DNA from: a virus | Strand: one strand, 5' to 3' | Length of the DNA stretch: 64,000 nucleotides | Virus record (IMG/VR): IMGVR_UViG_3300025141_000065 | Coordinates: 1 to 64,000 of that record | Part shown: positions 12,977 to 18,929 of the stretch, in pieces | How the letters are laid out: every line of letters begins with the position of its first letter | Numbering within the stretch: position 1 is the stretch's first letter | The notes under the pieces: model-generated | Database searches by the model: none | What the model saw: only the letters and a program-made list of their open reading frames with translations | Told to the model about the DNA's origin: nothing | Program-made: the position numbers and the translations under genes

Positions 12977-13105
12977 GTGACAGCAGAAAACAAAAATATA
13001 TGGGAAGTGCTTATAATTGAAAATTGTAAGCACTTAAAAAAGAAAAAAGAGAAAACATATATTTTGAGAGGCGAACCAAATTTTTTTGCCCGTCCCTTCC
13101 TATAG
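12977..13105 (+). CDS. Possible 42-aa frame running into array 3
   Basis: GTG start preceded by a very good GGAGGA 10 bases upstream. Basic Lys-rich middle. The last codons (ARPFL) are encoded by the first unit of repeat array 3, and a 14-bp inverted repeat lies inside. May be a truncated gene or a leader peptide. Confidence 0.3.
   Translation: MTAENKNIWEVLIIENCKHLKKKKEKTYILRGEPNFFARPFL
13005..13035. repeat. 14-bp inverted repeat with 3-base loop
   Basis: AAGTGCTTATAATT and its complement (one G-T pair) around GAA. No T-tract on either strand, so not a standard terminator. It lies in the convergence zone between rightward and leftward genes. Confidence 0.6.
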
Positions 13106-13346
13106 GCCTTCCACTTCCTATAAACTAGAATTTATATCCCCCCCCTTCCTATATAGACTCCCTTCCTACTTAACCTTCCACTTCCTCTAATAACAATGCC
13201 CGTCCCTTCCACTTCCATTCCTTCCTATGATGCTATGCCCTTCCCTTCCTATCTACCCCGTCCCTTCCTATCTAACCTCCTCCTTCCTATACTCCCATAA
13301 TCTAATATGCCCCCCCCTTCCTACTTCCTATGCCCCGCCCTTCCTA
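13088..13346. repeat. CCCTTCC interspersed repeat array 3
   Basis: About 20 CTTCC units, many as TGCCCGTCCCTTCC followed by TAT, with A/T-rich spacers. Related in design to array 2 but with CCCTTCC instead of CCCCTCC. On the minus strand it reads GGAAGGGACGGGCA. It lies directly after the last leftward gene, so leftward transcripts would carry it as a 3' region. Confidence 0.9.
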
Positions 13347-13351
13347 AGAGA

Positions 13352-13546
13352 TTATTTATTAGGGACTTTAACAATATACTCTCCTGTTATAAGTGAGTTA
13401 TCAAATTGTTGTACTTTAACCCTTCCCACCAAACCTTTTAATGCTTGGCACGCTTCCTCTTCCTCCCCTTCCCACACTATAAAACTCATCAACGAATAGG
13501 CTCCTACCTCGTGGCCCCTTCCTATGCTTCCATTAACTTTCTTCAT
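13352..13546 (-). CDS. Hypothetical protein, 64 aa
   Basis: The frame opens at 13570; the ATG at 13546 (MKKVNGSIGRG) is chosen, although its AGGGG is far upstream. It resembles a small phage protein with SFIVWEGEEEEACQALKGLV and VKVQQFDNSLITGEY segments. A GGAAGGGGC repeat unit lies within its coding sequence (SIGRGH). Last gene of the leftward block. Confidence 0.5.
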   Translation of the reverse strand: MKKVNGSIGRGHEVGAYSLMSFIVWEGEEEEACQALKGLVGRVKVQQFDNSLITGEYIVKVPNK

Positions 13547-13736
13547 TTTGTTTTGTACCCCTATTATCATTTACATACCAGCCGGAACCTTTAAACACTA
13601 CAGATACTTTGCTGATTTTTCTTTTACATGCCCTTCCACAATTCGGACAATCTGCTACCGGCTTTGAACTGAAAGACTGCTTTAACCAAAATGCCCCTTC
13701 CTCACAGTTGTCACATATATATTCATACTTAGGCAA
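13533..13736 (-). CDS. FmdB-type zinc-ribbon protein
   Basis: 67 residues. MPKYEYICDNC start, CPNCG at residues 30-34 and the FKGSGWYVNDNRG ending match the FmdB-like putative regulatory protein family (C8, C11, C30, C33 bind zinc). The loop after the first pair (EEGAFWLK) is encoded by a GGAAGGGGC repeat unit, and so are residues around GRAC. Presumed regulatory or protein-binding role. Confidence 0.8.
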   Translation of the reverse strand: MPKYEYICDNCEEGAFWLKQSFSSKPVADCPNCGRACKRKISKVSVVFKGSGWYVNDNRGTKQNEES

Positions 13737-13940
13737 CTACCCCTTCCTTCCCTCTTCCAAAGCCTTTATCCTGTTCTCTAAAGCAGTTATTTTAAGATGT
13801 ATCGCGTCTAAGGCTTCTAAATAATTAAAGAATGGTTCTGTCTCAATAAGTATTTGATCTATCGCTTCCTCCTGCCAGTCTTCCAACTGTTCTGTATTCT
13901 TGTATTGGGATATATCTATTATCTCCCCGTCCTTAACCAT
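13737..13940 (-). CDS. Coiled-coil hypothetical protein, 67 aa
   Basis: C-terminal third is a heptad-like helix (LKITALENRIKALEEG). Its ribosome binding site is itself an AAGGAAGGGG repeat unit. Adjacent to the FmdB-like gene. Function unknown. Confidence 0.65.
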   Translation of the reverse strand: MVKDGEIIDISQYKNTEQLEDWQEEAIDQILIETEPFFNYLEALDAIHLKITALENRIKALEEGRKG

Positions 13941-13997
13941 TACTATAACCCCTTCCTTAATATTTTTGAGGGTACTTCGCGCATTTTTCTATCTTTC

Positions 13998-14225
13998 CTA
14001 CGTTAACATTAACTTGGTAAATAATGTTTTCTTATCTTTCTCTACTTTTATAGATCTTCTATAAATAATATCTTTTAGGATCTCATTCCAATTTAAACCC
14101 TCTTCCTCTTCCCAATTTTCTCTAGGCCATTCACCATCTAAATTTGAGTCGCGGGGAGGAGTATACTTTTTAGGAAATTCATATTCCACAGTTACCTTTA
14201 TACATCCTTCATTAATATCACCCAT
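13998..14225 (-). CDS. Hypothetical protein, 75 aa
   Basis: Acidic and aromatic-rich middle (GEWPRENWEEEEGLNWNEIL), basic C-terminus. Shares DIIYRRSIK-type wording with the protein at 14386 (DIIYIEDLKRQS), so these may be distant paralogues. Confidence 0.6.
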   Translation of the reverse strand: MGDINEGCIKVTVEYEFPKKYTPPRDSNLDGEWPRENWEEEEGLNWNEILKDIIYRRSIKVEKDKKTLFTKLMLT

Positions 14226-14300
14226 TATGATAGCTTCTTTTCTATTGGGGTTGGATACTGTTTTTGTTTAGTCATTGTTCTCCTCTTCCCTCATGTCTTT

Positions 14301-14402
14301 TCATAGATTGTCATAGAAACCACAATTTAAACATCTATAATAGTTGTCTGCTTCTAAGAATAAAAATCCTCGGCATTTTGGACATTTATTTTGTTTCTCC
14401 AT
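14301..14402 (-). CDS. Tiny zinc-ribbon protein, 33 aa
   Basis: ATG behind GAGGAGAG, overlapping the end of the upstream gene. Sequence contains CPKCRGFLFL and RCLNCGFY, a complete zinc ribbon. Shorter than the usual gene-calling cut-off but well supported. Confidence 0.65.
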   Translation of the reverse strand: MEKQNKCPKCRGFLFLEADNYYRCLNCGFYDNL

Positions 14403-14586
14403 TACTCTCCTCAACTTTAAAACTCTCAAATCTCTTTATGAGTTGTGATTCTAATTCCTGTAGAATTTTCAACGAATCTTCCCGCCCCTTCCCAGCTATA
14501 CGAGGCACGGATTGCCTTTTTAGATCTTCTATATAAATAATGTCTTTGATGGTTTTTATAATCTCATCTACATCGACCTCATTCAT
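14386..14586 (-). CDS. Hypothetical protein, 66 aa
   Basis: Helical acidic protein starting in an ATGAATGA overlap with the gene upstream. A CCGCCCCTTCCC unit of the array 3 type is embedded in its coding sequence (AGKGRED). No family recognised. Confidence 0.6.
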   Translation of the reverse strand: MNEVDVDEIIKTIKDIIYIEDLKRQSVPRIAGKGREDSLKILQELESQLIKRFESFKVEESNGETK

Positions 14587-14740
14587 CTTGTTCTCCTATT
14601 CCTTCGTTACATATCCAGCCTCTATCTAAAGCCGTAACTAAAATATTTATAGGTATCATGATTGGTGTATCATCATCATTTACAATTACTGGAATTGTTT
14701 CTTCCGAACTATTAGAATATTCTTCGTAAGAATTGAGCAT
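14579..14740 (-). CDS. Hypothetical acidic protein, 53 aa
   Basis: Short frame of 53 codons (starts MLNSYEEYSN, ends GIGEQDE) behind a weak ribosome binding site and overlapping the next gene as ATGAATGA. Contains VIVNDDDTPIMIPINILV, a beta-like stretch. Unknown function. Confidence 0.55.
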   Translation of the reverse strand: MLNSYEEYSNSSEETIPVIVNDDDTPIMIPINILVTALDRGWICNEGIGEQDE

Positions 14741-14831
14741 AACTTAGCTATTCTCCTTCTTAATTAAATTATTAGTTAATAAAATATCATGGAACTAAAG
14801 GGGGTGTCAAGTGGTGTGGGACTGAGTTTTA

Positions 14832-15059
14832 TTAGATTACTATGAAATCTTTTGCGTCTTTTAGACCATAACCCTTTAATCTGGATACAGTATCATCAAC
14901 AAGGCTATATTTCATAGCTAAACTCACAGCTATATCTGCTATATAAGTTAAATTTATGTTTACAAAGGTTTTCTCATTTAAAAACCAAGCTTTTATTATT
15001 TCTGGGAAGGGTTTTAATATGTATATGTTTACTTTAGGTTGTTGTTTAGATAAGTTCAT
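14832..15059 (-). CDS. Hypothetical protein, 75 aa
   Basis: Start overlaps the previous stop as ATGA. Mixed alpha/beta composition, no Cys, no membrane segment. No family recognised. Confidence 0.6.
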   Translation of the reverse strand: MNLSKQQPKVNIYILKPFPEIIKAWFLNEKTFVNINLTYIADIAVSLAMKYSLVDDTVSRLKGYGLKDAKDFIVI

Positions 15060-15328
15060 TTAGTTTTCTTATTTGTTTTTGCGGTTTCTTCTTCGGGATC
15101 TCCTAAAGCCTTTCGTAATTTTATACTTTCAATTAAAACATCTTCAGATATCTTTCTAATTAAAATTGTTTCTTTCCTGATAATAATGGTTTCTTCAAGC
15201 ATTTTAATACTGATATTAAGAATGTTCTCAGAAATCTTTAAAATTCTCCAATTTATCCAAATTAGAAATAAAGTGAAGCTTCCTAAACATATACTGGCTA
15301 GTAACGTGCCAACTATAAATGAATCCAT
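15056..15328 (-). CDS. Small membrane protein, 90 aa
   Basis: Residues 4-25 (FIVGTLLASICLGSFTLFLI) form one transmembrane helix; the rest is a long amphipathic Ile-rich helix ending in a basic, charged tail. The topology suits a holin accessory, spanin-like or superinfection-exclusion protein, but no family can be named. Confidence 0.6.
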   Translation of the reverse strand: MDSFIVGTLLASICLGSFTLFLIWINWRILKISENILNISIKMLEETIIIRKETILIRKISEDVLIESIKLRKALGDPEEETAKTNKKTK

Positions 15329-15337
15329 ATTAAACTA

Positions 15338-15721
15338 CTAATGAGGGTATTCTACTGTATCTGTGGCTTCCGAAGCTGAATTATTTTCTTCAGTAATAAG
15401 ATTATCAGTTACCATGTTAATCATTTCGTGTAATGAATTCTTCCATTGATGTTTAGTTAAAGGTGTTTGAATTGTTTCAGTAAGATTTATATTATCTTCA
15501 ACTTCTTTTAGAGAAGGCATTCTCCCTTGACCGTCCTTCAACCCTGAATCCACAACGTTTGTAATCCAACCAACATTTAAAACTTGCATATTCTTACCAC
15601 GTCTATAAAATTCCATGTAGCTTTTCTTAGTAATCCGGGGTATACCTACAAAATGAGCTTGCATTCGTAAGCATTCTTCAATTGTTTGTGGTGTCGGAAA
15701 TCTAATTGGTTTTTGTGTCAT
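15338..15721 (-). CDS. Hypothetical protein, 127 aa
   Basis: Soluble protein with PIRFPTPQTIEECLRMQAHF start and a KKSYMEFYRRGKNM motif. Overlaps the upstream gene by 20 bases. No family recognised. Confidence 0.65.
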   Translation of the reverse strand: MTQKPIRFPTPQTIEECLRMQAHFVGIPRITKKSYMEFYRRGKNMQVLNVGWITNVVDSGLKDGQGRMPSLKEVEDNINLTETIQTPLTKHQWKNSLHEMINMVTDNLITEENNSASEATDTVEYPH

Positions 15722-16232
15722 CTGTCTTCTCTTTCGACTTTTCTAAATCTTTAAAACTTTTTACTTCTTGAAAATCCTGTAAGCTAAAATCTATTCCACT
15801 GGTTAATGTATCTATAAAATTTCTTTCTTCCATACTATCTTCTAAGATCAAAGTGTATATTTTACGTAAAAGATTGTATCCTACTAATTCCTTATTTATC
15901 TTTACAAAAGACTGACAACATTCTCTGAGTAGATATAAATCTGCTATATTAAAGAAAAGAGTAGCTTCTTGAGATGCATTAGCTGGGTCTGTAGCAATTA
16001 ATACTCCCATACCAATAGTGTGAATTAAATCTACTGATACTGGTACACCAGCACTAGGCATTAATTGTCTGGCCGGTATATGCATCTTACCATGTTCAGA
16101 CGTATGTTCCATTAATAATGTTATTGAATCACTTAAATATAGTAATTCGTTTTTTGTTAATACTAATGATTTAACTTCCAACAAAAGTTCTTCCTCATTT
16201 TCGGCTTCTTGGTCGTAGTTTTGATTATACAA
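15702..16232 (-). CDS. Hypothetical protein, 176 aa
   Basis: TTG start directly on the stop of the upstream small gene, with AGGGG at reasonable distance. A well-folded looking protein (SLVLTKNELLYLSDSITLLM; DLIHTIGMGVLIA) with a charged C-terminus. No family recognised. Confidence 0.6.
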   Translation of the reverse strand: MYNQNYDQEAENEEELLLEVKSLVLTKNELLYLSDSITLLMEHTSEHGKMHIPARQLMPSAGVPVSVDLIHTIGMGVLIATDPANASQEATLFFNIADLYLLRECCQSFVKINKELVGYNLLRKIYTLILEDSMEERNFIDTLTSGIDFSLQDFQEVKSFKDLEKSKEKTDDTKTN

Positions 16233-16377
16233 AAGGTTTTTCCCCTATCTGTACCAAACATCTTCTACAAAGAAAAACACTTTTTTGCATTGAATTACTT
16301 GCCTCCCATACTTCAATTATAGGTGGTGTTGAATTATGTCCCATTAATCTACACAACAAGTATTTTAAGTTAATCAT
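16225..16377 (-). CDS. Small Cys protein, 50 aa
   Basis: Encodes C-x4-H near residue 9 and CRRC near residue 37, a possible single zinc site, with a conserved-looking CRLMGHN segment. There is no good Shine-Dalgarno; a TATAAT-like stretch lies just upstream, so a short leader is possible. Overlaps the next start by 8 bases. Confidence 0.5.
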   Translation of the reverse strand: MINLKYLLCRLMGHNSTPPIIEVWEASNSMQKSVFLCRRCLVQIGEKPFV

Positions 16378-16394
16378 ATCATATTATACTAATA

Positions 16395-16562
16395 CTATTC
16401 ATCATTACGGCGATTAATATTAATCCTCGTTTCTATTTCTTGGATTCTAAAAGCTAATAAATCTATCTTGTCTATAATATTTAAGATTTGTTTATCAATC
16501 TTTTCATAAGATTCTCTAGCGTCATCATTCATTTGAATAAGATACTGCATAATATTTGACAT
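16395..16562 (-). CDS. Coiled-coil protein, 55 aa
   Basis: Behind AGAGG at 7 bases. One continuous helix with a heptad pattern (KIDKQILNIIDKIDLLAFRI), ending in a basic tail. Unknown function. Confidence 0.6.
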   Translation of the reverse strand: MSNIMQYLIQMNDDARESYEKIDKQILNIIDKIDLLAFRIQEIETRININRRNDE

Positions 16563-16651
16563 GTGATACCTCTTAACTTATTTTAAGCTAAGTATACCTA
16601 ATCAGTCAAACATATTAATACTAGTAATTACCATACCCCCCTATTCTGCTA

Positions 16652-16933
16652 TTACTTTTCTTTTCCGAACACACTTCCTGTTAATAAAGCACCGAAAGCT
16701 AAGTGGAATAACCCACCACCCTTCAATGTAAAAGGTTCGTGTTGAGATACGAGTTTCTTTAGATATTCCATCTGTACTAAAGGGTCTTCAATTGCTTGTA
16801 GATGACTCATATAATCAGCTAAATCTAAACCTATTCTTGCAAACCCATAATAAATAGGAACTACCATAAAATCATATATGCAGATTACTAAGTAGACTAT
16901 TAAAGCCGTCCATCGCCATCTCATAATACTCAT
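16652..16933 (-). CDS. Holin-like membrane protein
   Basis: 93 residues. The first transmembrane helix (MRWRWTALIVYLVICIYDFM, residues 4-23) and a following hydrophobic stretch resemble 3TM-type phage holins that begin RW...YL.ICxxDF. A C-terminal weakly hydrophobic segment (GLFHLAFGALLTGSVFG) could be another. It would permeabilise the inner membrane at lysis. No endolysin is recognisable beside it. Moderately sure. Confidence 0.55.
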   Translation of the reverse strand: MSIMRWRWTALIVYLVICIYDFMVVPIYYGFARIGLDLADYMSHLQAIEDPLVQMEYLKKLVSQHEPFTLKGGGLFHLAFGALLTGSVFGKEK

Positions 16934-16940
16934 CTTTTAA

Positions 16941-17165
16941 CTACTCCGGAATAACGATGTTGTCTATAAGTTTTATTGCGCTAGCACTAAACTCTTTTAG
17001 TTCCTTTACAATTACTTTTTTCTCAGCCATAGTAATCTTTTTATCTTTCAACGCAGCCCCAAGAGCTTTTATAACGTCCATCCCCTCTTTTAAAACCTTC
17101 TTACCTTGAACTGATTGCCCAGAATTTAACTGAACAAACGTAATAATTAAACTAATTATATTCAT
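16941..17165 (-). CDS. Small protein with N-terminal hydrophobic segment
   Basis: 74 residues: residues 1-12 are hydrophobic, followed by two amphipathic Lys-rich helices (GMDVIKALGAALKDKKITMA). ATGA overlap with the upstream Cys-rich gene and eight bases before the holin-like gene, so probably part of the lysis or membrane cluster. Confidence 0.6.
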   Translation of the reverse strand: MNIISLIITFVQLNSGQSVQGKKVLKEGMDVIKALGAALKDKKITMAEKKVIVKELKEFSASAIKLIDNIVIPE

Positions 17166-17362
17166 AATAGATTCTCCTTATCTAAATCGTCTTCTTCACA
17201 TAAACACTGACCATTCCCACAAATACAAGATGATATAATTTCTTGAGAGCAGTCATAACAGTCGCAATCGCATATGCATAATATTTCTGTACATAAGCAT
17301 TCGCCGGTTTCCACACAGTCACAATCGTTATTCATTAATGTCATAACAACAACCTCATTCAT
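17162..17362 (-). CDS. Cys-rich metallothionein-like protein
   Basis: 66 residues with 13 Cys, mostly as CxC (DCDC, CLC, CIC, CDCDC, CIC, CLC) and rich in Asp and Glu. The pattern recalls metallothioneins or metal-cluster scaffolds rather than zinc ribbons. No signal peptide. Start in an ATGAATGA overlap; stop overlapping the next gene as ATGA. Family unknown. Confidence 0.65.
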   Translation of the reverse strand: MNEVVVMTLMNNDCDCVETGECLCTEILCICDCDCYDCSQEIISSCICGNGQCLCEEDDLDKENLL

Positions 17363-17513
17363 TTTCTAAAACCTTCATTCCCAAAGCTATTACGCCACCT
17401 ATTGTGCCTGTAGCAATCTCAGGCATACCATTAGTAGCCCCAATATAAGCTAAAACTCCTAAGACTAAAATAGCTAAAAATATTTGTGGTCTGAATTTAC
17501 CAATAAATTTCAT
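17355..17513 (-). CDS. Small two-helix membrane protein, 52 aa
   Basis: Basic N-terminus, then residues 11-26 (IFLAILVLGVLAYIGA) and 31-46 (PEIATGTIGGVIALGM), two transmembrane helices in a hairpin. The size and layout fit a class II holin or a small membrane effector. Next to the Cys-rich and holin-like genes. Confidence 0.65.
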   Translation of the reverse strand: MKFIGKFRPQIFLAILVLGVLAYIGATNGMPEIATGTIGGVIALGMKVLENE

Positions 17514-17543
17514 TTCAGTCTTCTTCCCTTAAACTATATTAAA

Positions 17544-18923
17544 TTATTCTTTTAATGCTTCTGCAATCTCATCCCGTTTTTTAGCCCCAGCACTACCTTC
17601 TGAGAAGTCTTTATGTCCCTGTTTCTTAGCCTGTGCTGTTGCAACCGCAAATGGATTTTCCACATCTTTTTCTATTATACCCATGAACGCTGATTTTTCT
17701 TGAAAACAATTTTCACAGTTACATGAATCTTTAACTAAATGTTTAGTTCGATTTAGTGGATCATTCTTAAGCCAGTCATTTAATACTGTTGTCTTAGCTA
17801 CTGACTGAGGTAGGTTTAATTTTTTTAAAGGTACACCCATAAGCGTTTTCATTAACGGATCAAAATCATTCACCACATCGTTTTGTGATAAGGAAAGAAA
17901 TTTATTTTTAAAATTAGATAAATAAGACACTTTCCCTTCAACTCGCAACATGAGTTTATCTATGAAACTTATACCAACATCCTGTAGCAGTTTATTTGGT
18001 ACTTTCTTACCTTCATATATAGCATCTTCTAAATATTTTTTATACCCTCTCGCTCTATCTTCAGAAGTAGCTCCATTATTATATTCCTTTGAATAAACAT
18101 GGAGTATATCTTCTGTACTAGCCCCACTGGCCTCCGCCATTCCTAAAAATGTAGTCCCCGGCAGACTACTACCATATAGGGGGTCCATTTTGTATCTATA
18201 AGCACGTTTACTTTTTCTGTAGTCTTCTATGTCATCCAATTGTCTCTGACTTTTTCCAGAACGTTTGTATGGATTCACTGCCTTACCTTTCTTTGCAGTC
18301 ACCTCGAATTCATTTTGCGCCATTTCCCACGGAAGTTTCTGTACTGCAGCAGGTCGAGCTGATTGCCTAACAGTGGGACGATGGGCGGCTGCTATTGTTT
18401 TATCGAAGTCTTCTCCTGCAAGATTTGGTAGTATTTTAACACCATATTTTTCCCCAAGATGCTTAGCCATCTCCTTTCTATGACGTACTGAATCTTCATC
18501 CCTACCATAATGATTTTGGTCCTCCACATTCAAAGCAAAGGACTTAAGAGGAGGTTTACCAGCTAATATATCTTCCAGAGTCTTAACAATAACTCCACCA
18601 TCAAGATTTAAGGCTTCAGCTTCATCGTAGACTTCCCCTGTAAATCCACCCTTCTCCTTTGAATAATTAGGATGTTCTTTAAGGGATTGTATAAGTTGCT
18701 TGGTCTGTTCTCCCGGTGATTTTTTCGTATCCTTTTGACCGGGAATCCAATAGCTTGTGCCACCTTCAGTTTGGAGTTCTCTTACACCTTCAGGAGGTGG
18801 TTTTGAAGATGAATAAACCGCTCCGGGGGGCAAAGCTTCCTTTTTAAACTCCATTTTTAAAAGTTTAATAACCCCATCCTTTACGGAATCATCATATAAT
18901 TCTCCAAAATTGAATTTGGTCAT
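17544..18923 (-). CDS. Putative virion-associated protein, 459 aa
   Basis: Soluble, Lys-rich protein directly downstream of the XkdF-like protease gene. Motifs: PPGAVYSSSKPPPEGVRELQ and SYWIPG near the N-terminus, a Cys pair CNCENC near residue 405, and NPFAVATAQAKKQGHKD near the C-terminus. The last motif recurs in phage structural proteins of unknown function. Its position suggests a minor capsid or ejected protein. No enzyme motif recognised. Confidence 0.6.
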   Translation of the reverse strand: MTKFNFGELYDDSVKDGVIKLLKMEFKKEALPPGAVYSSSKPPPEGVRELQTEGGTSYWIPGQKDTKKSPGEQTKQLIQSLKEHPNYSKEKGGFTGEVYDEAEALNLDGGVIVKTLEDILAGKPPLKSFALNVEDQNHYGRDEDSVRHRKEMAKHLGEKYGVKILPNLAGEDFDKTIAAAHRPTVRQSARPAAVQKLPWEMAQNEFEVTAKKGKAVNPYKRSGKSQRQLDDIEDYRKSKRAYRYKMDPLYGSSLPGTTFLGMAEASGASTEDILHVYSKEYNNGATSEDRARGYKKYLEDAIYEGKKVPNKLLQDVGISFIDKLMLRVEGKVSYLSNFKNKFLSLSQNDVVNDFDPLMKTLMGVPLKKLNLPQSVAKTTVLNDWLKNDPLNRTKHLVKDSCNCENCFQEKSAFMGIIEKDVENPFAVATAQAKKQGHKDFSEGSAGAKKRDEIAEALKE

Positions 18924-18929
18924 CTTATG

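Noticed and set aside
13227-13499. Plus-strand frame of 90 codons starting in array 3
   Set aside because: Starts inside the repeat and runs antisense to the gene at 13352; no ribosome binding site.
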